Shown here: piece after piece, positions 1 to 5,512 of the stretch
How positions within the stretch are numbered: the first letter of the stretch is position 1
Layout of the letters: every line of letters begins with the position of its first letter
DNA from: an uncultured Clostridia bacterium
Lineage (GTDB): Bacteria; Bacillota; Clostridia; Oscillospirales; Oscillospiraceae
DNA: 8,432 nt
NCBI GenBank assembly: GCA_946011705.1
Contig: CAMGCA010000072.1
Span: forward strand, 1-8,432
Reading direction: 5' to 3'
The notes under the pieces: model-generated
What the model saw: the letters and a program-made list of their open reading frames with translations, nothing else
Database searches by the model: none
What the model was told of the DNA's origin: nothing
Made by a program: the position numbers and the translations under genes

Positions 1-340
1 TGTGGTAGGGTTGGTTAGTGTGGAGGCTCTTGCCCTGGTCCTCGTTCTTTTGGGGCTCTACCTCGATATCGCCGGTAGGGATTTTGGTGTTCTTGCTCTC
101 CCGCTCCCGTACCACGCCGGTAACAGACAGAGTGGACTCCTTGTTGATGGGCTTGATGATGCGCATCATTTCCTCGTTCTCGATAACCACCTGAGTGGTG
201 CCGTAGTAGTCTCGCAGGACGCAGAAGGCGAAGTTGGAGCCGACCTCCCGGACGTTTTCCAGCCAGCCGACAATGGTCACGGTTTTGCCGGCGTCAGTAA
301 GGCGCAGCTCGCCGCAGGTATGTGTTCTGGATTGCATCAT
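1..340 (-). CDS. aspS: Aspartyl-tRNA synthetase, N-terminal part (truncated by window edge)
   Basis: Cytoplasmic enzyme that charges tRNA-Asp (or tRNA-Asp/Asn) with aspartate. The 113 visible codons cover the N-terminal OB-fold anticodon-binding domain: RTHTCGELR at residues 5-13, GWLENVREVG at 25-34, VLRDYYGTTQVVIE at 41-54 and the TGVVRER strand at 74-80, all typical of bacterial AspRS. Class II catalytic motifs lie beyond the window. Two tandem ATG codons (338-340 and 335-337) are possible starts; the first is 8 bases after a GAGAGGAT ribosome site (348-355) and was chosen, although family members often begin at the second Met. The leader is only about 30 bases, too short for the T-box that often controls synthetase genes in Firmicutes. 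Residues 99-113 match the family poorly (see findings). Identification is firm from recognised similarity. Confidence 0.93.
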   Translation of the reverse strand, partial: MMQSRTHTCGELRLTDAGKTVTIVGWLENVREVGSNFAFCVLRDYYGTTQVVIENEEMMRIIKPINKESTLSVTGVVRERESKNTKIPTGDIEVEPQKNEDQGKSLHTNQPYH

Positions 341-377
341 AAAAATGATCCTCTCTTATCTAATATCTAACCCACAT

Positions 378-406
378 ATTATTCCACAATCCTTGAAAAA
401 TGTCAA
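378..406 (-). promoter_or_regulatory. Promoter of aspS
   Basis: On the minus strand TTGACA (401-406) is separated by 17 bases from AATAAT (378-383), a near-consensus housekeeping promoter. Transcription would start near 371, giving a leader of about 30 bases before the aspS start. Its presence means aspS does not depend on the DUF1836 transcript coming from upstream. Confidence 0.8.
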
Positions 407-439
407 TGAAAACCGGGAAAAATCAGGGCGAAATAAAAA

Positions 440-559
440 GTCATTCCGAGCCAGTGGGCACACTGGCGTGGGAATCCGTTCTCCATCAAAAATGCCGGTC
501 ATCGGCATCGGGTTGGGATTCGGATTGCCACACCAGTCTGCGGACTGGTTCGCAATGAC
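440..559. repeat. Hairpin repeat, family A copy 1 (MITE/REP-like)
   Basis: A 120-bp element with 39-base imperfect terminal inverted repeats (440-478 and 521-559; 32 of 39 positions match). Each arm contains its own small palindrome (CCAGTGGGCACACTGG at 451-466; CCAGTCCGCAGACTGG at 533-548), so the RNA or single strand could fold as a cruciform with side hairpins. It fills most of the space between the DUF1836 stop codon and the aspS promoter. The interior (478-502) is shared, inverted, with the copy at 5363-5494. No ORF or transposase is inside, so any mobility would need help in trans. Confidence 0.88.
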
Positions 560-565
560 ATGCAA

Positions 566-1087
566 TTATTCGTTCTTTTCCTCCGTCAGGGCTTCCAGAT
601 ACTTTTCAAGGTATACCTTCTGCACGGCGGCGATGATGCAGGTGTACAGGAGGCGTTTCCCATCAGAACTGGTCTCCGGGAACATATCAGCCGTGTCTGT
701 CAGCTCGAAGGTGAACAGCAAAAGACTTTCAAATTCCCGGACAAAATAGTCGTAGGCCCTTTGCAGGGGATAGGACTGCCGTTGAAGCCGCAAAAAAGCG
801 TCCAGCGCGTCCAGAGACAACACGCTTTTGCATATGGCGATGAAGATCAGATAGGCGATCTGATCCCGGCTGTACTGCTTTTTCACCGGGCTGGCAATCA
901 GCCCCTTGTTTACATTGTGGCTGATCATGGTGCCGGTGAGGGCCATGTCTGCCAGCGGGGAAACGCAGCCGCCGATATACTTCGCGGCCTGTTCCAGATA
1001 CAGACCCACATCGGGAATCTCGTGGTACCGGGGCAGATGAACATCCCGGAGGGATTCCGCGATGCGCTGTTTGGTTTCCTGATTCAT
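566..1087 (-). CDS. DUF1836 domain protein, possible MerR-like DNA-binding regulator
   Basis: A 173-residue protein recognised as a DUF1836 family member by LPRYHEIPDVGLYLEQ (18-33), the central block around SHNVNKGLIASPVKKQYS (56-73) and the following helix AYLIFIAICKSVLSL (78-92). Its biochemical role is not established. The central block resembles a MerR-type winged helix-turn-helix (NKGLI..P...K.YSRDQIAYL), so I infer DNA binding. The length is usual for the family; no signal peptide or membrane segment is seen. The start chosen is the ATG at 1085-1087, six bases after AAGGTG; a GTG three codons upstream (1094-1096) is the alternative but overlaps that ribosome site. It has its own promoter and diverges from degV with palindromes between them, which would suit autoregulation or control of degV. 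Family assignment is fairly sure, function speculative. Confidence 0.85.
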   Translation of the reverse strand: MNQETKQRIAESLRDVHLPRYHEIPDVGLYLEQAAKYIGGCVSPLADMALTGTMISHNVNKGLIASPVKKQYSRDQIAYLIFIAICKSVLSLDALDAFLRLQRQSYPLQRAYDYFVREFESLLLFTFELTDTADMFPETSSDGKRLLYTCIIAAVQKVYLEKYLEALTEEKNE

Positions 1088-1104
1088 GTTTATCACCTTG
1101 GGAC

Positions 1105-1133
1105 ATTATACCGAAGAACAGTGGGAAAGTCAA
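1105..1133 (-). promoter_or_regulatory. Promoter of the DUF1836 gene
   Basis: Minus-strand TTGACT (1128-1133), a 17-base spacer and a perfect TATAAT (1105-1110). The predicted start near 1098 leaves a leader of only about 10 bases before the ATG at 1087, just enough for the AAGGTG ribosome site. It is back to back with the degV promoter. Confidence 0.85.
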
Positions 1134-1144
1134 TACACGAAAAC

Positions 1145-1204
1145 TTAACTTAAGATTTGCTTGACAAGAATATAAGATATTGATACAATGATAACAGGTT
1201 ATCG
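1145..1204. promoter_or_regulatory. Palindrome cluster, candidate operators between DUF1836 and degV
   Basis: Four short perfect inverted repeats lie in 60 bases: CTTAA-C-TTAAG (1145-1155), CTTG-A-CAAG (1161-1169, over the degV -35), AATAT-AAG-ATATT (1170-1182, in the spacer) and GATAAC-AG-GTTATC (1191-1204, at the predicted transcription start). The last is the best operator candidate because a protein bound there would block initiation. Short AT-rich palindromes can arise by chance, and no regulator is known to bind, so this is an inference from position. Confidence 0.45.
1162..1190 (+). promoter_or_regulatory. Promoter of the degV-family gene
   Basis: TTGACA (1162-1167), a 17-base spacer and TACAAT (1185-1190): consensus -35 and five of six -10 positions. 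Transcription would begin near 1197, inside the GATAAC/GTTATC palindrome, giving a leader of about 42 bases. Confidence 0.85.
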
Positions 1205-1238
1205 AAAATCCGATGAAATAGAGATGCGAGGCGAAACC

Positions 1239-2099
1239 ATGAATTTTCGAATTGTGACAGATTCTTCCTCCAATGTATTGTCCCGCCCCGGCGAGAACTT
1301 TGCCTGCGTGCCCATGAAAATTGTGGCCGGTCAGGAATATGTTGACGTTCCCGGTCTGAACCTTACCCAGATGGTGGAAGATCTGAAGGTATATAAGGGG
1401 AAATCCGGCTCCTCCTGCCCCAACGTGGGCGAGTGGCTGGAGGCCTTCGGCGATGCCGAGTATGTGTTCGGCATCACCATCACCAAGCACCTGTCCGGCA
1501 GCTACAACGCCGCCCGGCAGGCGGCGGACACCTATATGGAGGAGCATCCGGAGCGCCGGGTGTACCTGTTCGACTCCCTGTCCGCAGGCCCGGAGCTGAT
1601 GATGATTGCCGACAAAATCCGCCAGTGCGAGGCGGACGGCGACGACTTTGACACCACCATTGCCAAGGTGCTGGACTACCACAACCACACCCATACCATT
1701 TTCTGCCTGGAATCCATGAACAACCTGGCCCACAACGGTCGGGTTCCCTTGACGGTTGCCAAGCTGGCGGGTATGCTGGGTATTCGGATCATTGGCGAGG
1801 CCCAGGGAGGCCAGATCGTGCCCATTCACAAGCCCCGGGGCGCGAAGAAGGCCCTGCACGCCATGGTGCAGACGGTGAAGGAGCGGGGCTTCCGGGACGG
1901 CGGCCTGATCCGCATTGCCCACTGCTTTGCCGAGGATGTGTCTCAGGAATTCATGGCGCTCATCCGGGAGGAATTTCCCCACACCCGGTTTATTCTGGAG
2001 CCGACCAGCGCCCTGTGCAGCTACTATGCCGAGGTGGGCGGCTATATCGTGGGCTTTGAAGGGAATTTCAACGCGCACAACGACAATTCCAAATTTTGA
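1239..2099 (+). CDS. DegV family protein (fatty-acid-binding EDD fold)
   Basis: A 286-residue cytosolic protein of the DegV family, whose studied members bind a fatty acid; some (FakB) present it to a fatty acid kinase for phosphorylation and entry into phospholipid synthesis. Family marks are the N-terminal IVTDSSSNV (5-13), KSGSSCPN (55-62) in place of the usual TSQPS loop, GITITKHLSGSYNAAR (78-93), the LAHNGRVP segment (163-170) and a C-terminal GGYIVGFEG (267-275). The family starts almost directly with the TDSS strand, so ATG 1239 was chosen; the open frame runs back to 1188 but would add an unlikely 17-residue extension. The ribosome site is weak (GCGAGG region, 1226-1231). It is transcribed alone from its own promoter and ends in a strong terminator. 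The ligand cannot be told from the sequence, and no FakA kinase gene is adjacent. Confidence 0.92.
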   Translation: MNFRIVTDSSSNVLSRPGENFACVPMKIVAGQEYVDVPGLNLTQMVEDLKVYKGKSGSSCPNVGEWLEAFGDAEYVFGITITKHLSGSYNAARQAADTYMEEHPERRVYLFDSLSAGPELMMIADKIRQCEADGDDFDTTIAKVLDYHNHTHTIFCLESMNNLAHNGRVPLTVAKLAGMLGIRIIGEAQGGQIVPIHKPRGAKKALHAMVQTVKERGFRDGGLIRIAHCFAEDVSQEFMALIREEFPHTRFILEPTSALCSYYAEVGGYIVGFEGNFNAHNDNSKF

Positions 2100-2115
2100 T
2101 CACAAAACGCCAAGT

Positions 2116-2145
2116 GGGGCGGGGGCAAGTCCCCCGCCCCTTTTT
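2116..2145 (+). terminator. Intrinsic terminator after the degV-family gene
   Basis: A perfect 10-bp GC stem (GGGGCGGGGG at 2116-2125, CCCCCGCCCC at 2131-2140), loop CAAGT, followed by five T (2141-2145). It lies 16 bases past the degV stop and only 14 bases before the next start codon. Confidence 0.93.
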
Positions 2146-2159
2146 ACGCGGGAGGAAGC

Positions 2160-2357
2160 ATGACACAGCGGCAAGAGAATTTCGAAAAAATGCTGGCCTT
2201 TGTCCAGGAAAAGTACGCCGACACCGTGGCGAAAATGGAGACGCTTAAGGCGGCTGACAAGACAAAATCCGCCACCTTCCGGCAGCTCATGGGCGATAAG
2301 CTCATGTACCAGAATATGCTGATGCTATATAAACTGTATGGGCTGATTGAGGAATAG
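2160..2357 (+). CDS. Small coiled-coil-like protein of unknown function (65 aa)
   Basis: I do not assign a family. The 65 residues are highly charged with regularly spaced hydrophobics (FEKMLAFVQEKYADTVAKME, residues 8-27; LMYQNMLMLYKLYGLIEE, 48-65), predicting two helices that could form a helical hairpin or coiled coil joined by the lysine-rich KAADKTKSATF linker (30-40). There is no cysteine, signal peptide or membrane segment. GGGAGG (2150-2155) is four bases before ATG, a strong but close ribosome site. Coding use resembles its neighbours, supporting a real gene. It follows the degV terminator by 14 bases with no room for a promoter of its own, so it must be read by terminator read-through or from a promoter inside degV. 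A chance ORF is possible but less likely. Confidence 0.72.
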   Translation: MTQRQENFEKMLAFVQEKYADTVAKMETLKAADKTKSATFRQLMGDKLMYQNMLMLYKLYGLIEE

Positions 2358-2385
2358 GGTAGCAGAGGGGAATATCGTTGATGTA

Positions 2386-2513
2386 GATGTCATTGCGTGG
2401 AGGGAGTAGCACGACGTGGCAATCCGTTCTCCCTTTTTGGAAAATGCGTCATCAGAGTGCAAAATGGAACACGGATTGCCACGCCAGCGTGCGCGCTGGC
2501 TCGCAATGACATC
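2386..2513. repeat. Hairpin repeat, family A copy 2
   Basis: A 128-bp element with matching outer ends (GATGTCATTGCG at 2386-2397 against CGCAATGACATC at 2502-2513) and inner arm ends (CGTGGCAATCCG, 2415-2426; CGGATTGCCACG, 2472-2483). The right arm keeps the side hairpin GCCAGCG-TGCG-CGCTGGC (2483-2500); the left arm has lost it, its middle (about 2398-2414) having diverged. The interior starts GTTCTCC and holds AAAATGCGTCAT, related to the interiors of the copies at 440-559 and 5363-5494. It sits 28 bases after the small-protein stop codon and could act as a transcript-end stem. Confidence 0.85.
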
Positions 2514-2554
2514 CATTCTTATTCCACTAAAGAACAATTGTGTGAGTAGTCCAA

Positions 2555-2606
2555 GTCGAGGGGCCCAAAGGATGTACGATGACCACCCAACGTTCGTAAC
2601 GCATTG
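2555..2606. repeat. 52-bp dispersed repeat, family C copy 1
   Basis: This stretch shares an identical 22-base block (2555-2576, beginning GTCGAGGGGCCCAAAGGATG) with 6453-6474, and a second near-identical block TTCGTAACGCATTG (2593-2606) with 6490-6503, at almost the same spacing. There is no open reading frame or clear inverted repeat. It lies 41 bases after a family A hairpin element and about 30 bases before the rsmF promoter. Confidence 0.8.
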
Positions 2607-2634
2607 GCTGGCCGCCCTGCGGCCTATATTTCGG

Positions 2635-2663
2635 TGGAAAATTCCGCCGGGATGTGCTATAAT
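2635..2663 (+). promoter_or_regulatory. Promoter of rsmF with hairpin over -35
   Basis: A perfect TATAAT (2658-2663) preceded by TGC makes an extended -10 (TGn). The -35, TGGAAA (2635-2640), is weak, as is common with extended -10 promoters; the spacer is 17 bases. An inverted repeat CGGTGGAA/TTCCGCCG (2632-2639 and 2642-2649, one mismatch) covers the -35 and could be an operator. Confidence 0.75.
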
Positions 2664-2694
2664 ACTCCGAAAACGGACAATCGGAGGACTGCAT

Positions 2695-3984
2695 ATGCTG
2701 CCGGAAGCGTTTCTTGAGAGAATGAAAGCCCAGCTGGGGGCGGAATATGGGGATTTCCTGAGCAGTCTGGAACGGCCCCGGGCAGTGGCTCTGCGCTATA
2801 ATCCCTTAAAAGGGGAGCGCCCCGCCCTGCCCTTTGTGGGGCAGCCGGTGCCTTGGGAGCCAGAGGGATTTTATTATGACCCGGAGGCCCGGCCCGGACT
2901 GCACGTTTACCACGAGGCGGGCGTATACTACCTACAGGAGGCCAGCGCCATGGCCCCCGTGGCGCTGCTGGACCCCCAGCCCGGCGAGCGGGTCTGCGAC
3001 CTGTGCGCGGCCCCCGGCGGCAAGACCACCCAGATTGCCGGACGGATGTTGGGCCGGGGATTTCTCCTGTGCAACGAGATTAACCCCAAACGGGCGAAAA
3101 TTCTGTCGCGGAACATCGAGCGCATGGCGGTGCCAAACGCTTTGGTGACCAATGAACACCCGGAAACGTTAGCCCAGCGGTTCCCCGGCTTTTTTGACCG
3201 GGTGCTGGTGGATGCCCCCTGCTCTGGCGAGGGAATGTTCCGCAAGGAGGAAGCCGCCGTCACCGACTGGAGCGAGGAAACCGTGGCCATGTGCGCCCGC
3301 CGTCAGGGGGAAATCCTGAGCAGCGCGGCGAAGCTGGTGCGGCCCGGCGGGTATCTGGTTTACTCCACCTGCACCTTCGCTCCGGCGGAGGATGAGGGGG
3401 CAGTGTCGGCATTTCTGGAGGCCCATCCGGAGTTCACCCCGGAGCCGGTTGAGGCCCCCTGGTTTACGCCCGGGGAAAACGGCAGCTACCGGATGTGGCC
3501 CCATAAGCTTCTGGGCGAGGGCCATTTTGCGGCGGTTCTGCGGAAAACCGGGGGAGAAGCAGAGAATATCCCGCTGGAAACGGGCGAAAAACTTCCGAAG
3601 CAATGGACTTCCTTTGCCAAAGAGCTTGGAATTTCCCTGGCTGCCGGGAAAGCGATGTGCTTTGGCCAGAGTCTGTGCTGGGCGCCGGAAGAGCTGCCGG
3701 ATATCCGAAAGCTGAAGGTTCTGCGGCCCGGTCTGGAGCTGGGCACCGTGAAAAAAGACCGGTTCGAGCCTGCCCACGCCCTGGTGCTGTGGCTGAAGGA
3801 ATGTGCCAATGTACAGGATTACGGCCCGGATTCGGAGGAGATCAAAGCCTACCTCCATGGCGAAGTCGTGCCCTCAAACGTCAAGGGCTGGTGCCTTGTC
3901 CGTGCCGGGCTCTACAGCATCGGCTGGGGCAAGGGCGACGGAAAGGTCCTGAAAAATCACTATCCGAAGGGTCTGCGCCGGTAA
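2695..3984 (+). CDS. rsmF: 16S rRNA m5C methyltransferase, RsmF-type (NOL1/NOP2/Sun family)
   Basis: SAM-dependent RNA cytosine-5 methyltransferase, 429 residues; RsmF relatives modify 16S rRNA near position 1407 in the decoding region. Seen in order: an N-terminal helical region (LPEAFLERM, 2-10) and RYNPLK (34-39), YYLQEASAMAP (78-88), SAM-binding motif I DLCAAPGGKT (102-111), an acidic residue after the second strand (E128), VDAPCSGEGMF (172-182) with C176, and YSTCTFAPAEDE (223-234) with C226. The paired cysteines (PC and TC) are the release and nucleophile residues of m5C enzymes. The C-terminal ~140 residues match the PUA-like tail of RsmF rather than shorter RsmB. Start: ATG 2695 lies seven bases after GGAGG (2683-2687) at the expected N-terminus; the open frame extends upstream to 2416 but only through repeats. 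The exact target base is inferred from the family. Confidence 0.93.
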   Translation: MLPEAFLERMKAQLGAEYGDFLSSLERPRAVALRYNPLKGERPALPFVGQPVPWEPEGFYYDPEARPGLHVYHEAGVYYLQEASAMAPVALLDPQPGERVCDLCAAPGGKTTQIAGRMLGRGFLLCNEINPKRAKILSRNIERMAVPNALVTNEHPETLAQRFPGFFDRVLVDAPCSGEGMFRKEEAAVTDWSEETVAMCARRQGEILSSAAKLVRPGGYLVYSTCTFAPAEDEGAVSAFLEAHPEFTPEPVEAPWFTPGENGSYRMWPHKLLGEGHFAAVLRKTGGEAENIPLETGEKLPKQWTSFAKELGISLAAGKAMCFGQSLCWAPEELPDIRKLKVLRPGLELGTVKKDRFEPAHALVLWLKECANVQDYGPDSEEIKAYLHGEVVPSNVKGWCLVRAGLYSIGWGKGDGKVLKNHYPKGLRR

Positions 3985-4006
3985 AATCCGGCGTGGGAAA
4001 TGGGAC

Positions 4007-4035
4007 TTTACATAACCTTTATGGTATGATATACT
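4007..4035 (+). promoter_or_regulatory. Promoter of murA
   Basis: TTTACA (4007-4012), 17 bases, TATACT (4030-4035), each one mismatch from consensus. Transcription would start near 4042, about 48 bases before the TTG start. An overlapping TATGAT (4025-4030) has only a 12-base spacer and was not preferred. Confidence 0.72.
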
Positions 4036-4089
4036 ATTCTAGCCTGTGTGTAGGCATTTTTCCGAAACTATCACAAGGAGAGGGTATCC

Positions 4090-5355
4090 TTGGCAAGATA
4101 TGAAATCCATGGCGGCAAACAGCTGAACGGAACCGTCACCATCAGCGGCGCGAAAAATGCCGCCGTGGCGATTCTTCCGGCCACGCTGCTGGTCAGCGGC
4201 AGATGCCGTGTCGAAAATGTGCCTGATATATCCGATGTCCGGATTCTCCTGGATATTCTGGAGGGCATGGGCGCGAAGGTGGAGAAGCCGGAAACCAATG
4301 TGGTGGAAATCGACTGCTCCGGCGTGACCTGTTCCGAGCCGGAAGGAGAGCTGGTGCGCCGGATGCGGGCCAGCTACTACCTGATGGGCGCGCTGCTGGG
4401 CCGGTTCGGCAAGGCAAGAGTCGCTCTGCCCGGCGGCTGCAATTTCGCCTCCCGCCCCATCGACCAGCACATCAAAGGCTTTGAAGCCCTTGGGGCGATG
4501 GTGGACGAAACAGAAGAGTATGTGGCGCTGGAGCCCGGCGAGGAAGGCCTTCACGGCAGCCGTGTCAGCCTTGACATGGCCTCCGTAGGCGCGACGGTGA
4601 ATATCATGCTGGCGGCATCCCTGATTCCGGGCCAGACCATCATTGAGACCGCCGCAAAGGAGCCGCATATTGTAGACCTGGCCAACTTCCTGAACACCAT
4701 GGGCGCCCGCATTACCGGCGCAGGCACCGATACCATTAAAATTAAAGGTGTTAACTCTCTGCGGGGCGGCACCTATGCCATCATTCCCGATCAGATTGAG
4801 GCAGGCACCTACATGGCGGCGGTCACCGCGGCCGGCGGCAACGTACTGGTGCAGAACGTGATCCCCAAGCACATGGAGTGCATCACCTCCAAATTGCAGG
4901 AAATGGGCGCGCGGATCATCAACTACGATGACGCCATCCGGGTCATCCGCACCGGCCCTCTGCGCAAGTCCACGGTGAAGACCCGGCCCTATCCCGGCTT
5001 CCCCACGGATATGCAGGCTCAGGTCTGCGTGTGTATGGCGCTGGCCAGCGGCGTCAGCCGTCTGACGGAGAGCGTCTATGAAACCCGGTTTTTCGGCTAC
5101 TGCACGGAGCTGGAGAGCATGGGCGCCAACATCCGCATCAGCGGAAAGACCGCCACCGTTACCGGCGTGGAAAAGCTCCGGGGCGCGGAGGTGTTCGCCC
5201 ACGACCTGCGGGCCGGCGCGGCACTGGTCATCGCGGGGCTTGCCGCCGAGGGCGTGACCTATGTGGAGCACATCCACTTTATCGAGCGGGGCTATGAGAA
5301 TATTGTGGAAAAGCTGACGGCTCTGGGGGCGGATATCCGCCGGGTTGAAGAGTAG
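4090..5355 (+). CDS. murA: UDP-N-acetylglucosamine 1-carboxyvinyltransferase
   Basis: Catalyses the first committed step of peptidoglycan synthesis: transfer of enolpyruvyl from phosphoenolpyruvate to UDP-GlcNAc, in the cytoplasm. The 421-residue protein has full family length. Visible are GAKNAA (20-25) with the substrate-contacting K22/N23, RMRASYYLMG (91-100), the catalytic loop LPGGCNFASRPID (113-125) with C117, the Cys that fosfomycin alkylates, GFPTDMQAQ (303-311) with the general-base-type D307, and HDLRAGAAL (371-379) with R374. It starts with TTG (4090-4092), nine bases after AAGGAG (4075-4080); no in-frame ATG lies near the conserved YEIHGGKQLNG beginning, so TTG is required. Presence of C117 predicts the fosfomycin-sensitive class. 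It has its own promoter, and a hairpin repeat begins eight bases after its stop. Many Firmicutes carry a second murA copy; only one is seen here. Confidence 0.97.
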   Translation: MARYEIHGGKQLNGTVTISGAKNAAVAILPATLLVSGRCRVENVPDISDVRILLDILEGMGAKVEKPETNVVEIDCSGVTCSEPEGELVRRMRASYYLMGALLGRFGKARVALPGGCNFASRPIDQHIKGFEALGAMVDETEEYVALEPGEEGLHGSRVSLDMASVGATVNIMLAASLIPGQTIIETAAKEPHIVDLANFLNTMGARITGAGTDTIKIKGVNSLRGGTYAIIPDQIEAGTYMAAVTAAGGNVLVQNVIPKHMECITSKLQEMGARIINYDDAIRVIRTGPLRKSTVKTRPYPGFPTDMQAQVCVCMALASGVSRLTESVYETRFFGYCTELESMGANIRISGKTATVTGVEKLRGAEVFAHDLRAGAALVIAGLAAEGVTYVEHIHFIERGYENIVEKLTALGADIRRVEE

Positions 5356-5362
5356 AATATTG

Positions 5363-5494
5363 AATGTCATTGCGAACCAGTGACCGATGTCACTGGTGTG
5401 GCAATCCATACCCTGATACAGTGCTGGATGACCGGCATTTTCATGGAGAACGGATTCCCACGCCAGTGTGCGGCTACTTCTTCGGAATGACATT
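5363..5494. repeat. Hairpin repeat, family A copy 3 (inverted relative to copy 1)
   Basis: A 132-bp element bounded by AATGTCATT (5363-5371) and AATGACATT (5486-5494), filling the murA-tcdA gap. Its left arm includes a long side hairpin, CCAGTGAC-CGAT-GTCACTGG (5377-5396). Read on the minus strand it follows copy 1 in order: arm, GTTCTCCAT, then AAAATGCCGGTCAT (5428-5441), then the second arm. It ends six bases before the tcdA ribosome site, so any transcript reaching tcdA from upstream carries the whole structure. Confidence 0.87.
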
Positions 5495-5512
5495 TTTTCA
5501 AAGGAGTATCCT

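Noticed and set aside
341..377. T-box leader for aspS
   Set aside because: Only about 30 bases separate the predicted start of transcription from the ATG; there is no room for a T-box and no characteristic conserved bulge.
1188..1238. Start of the degV gene at 1188
   Set aside because: It overlaps the -10 box and the predicted transcription start, and DegV proteins begin right before the TDSS motif.
729..2078. Long open frame (449 codons) on the minus strand across DUF1836 and degV
   Set aside because: It is antisense to the well-recognised degV gene and out of frame with DUF1836; the translation is low-complexity, His/Gly/Gln-rich and matches no family. High GC in third positions creates such shadows.
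2416..2694. Upstream extension of the rsmF reading frame
   Set aside because: It passes through two repeats and the promoter; the ATG at 2695 has GGAGG at proper spacing and matches the family's N-terminus.
440..5494. CRISPR array
   Set aside because: The repeats are few, lie between different genes kilobases apart, are inverted-repeat elements of 120-130 bp and have no regular spacers or cas genes.
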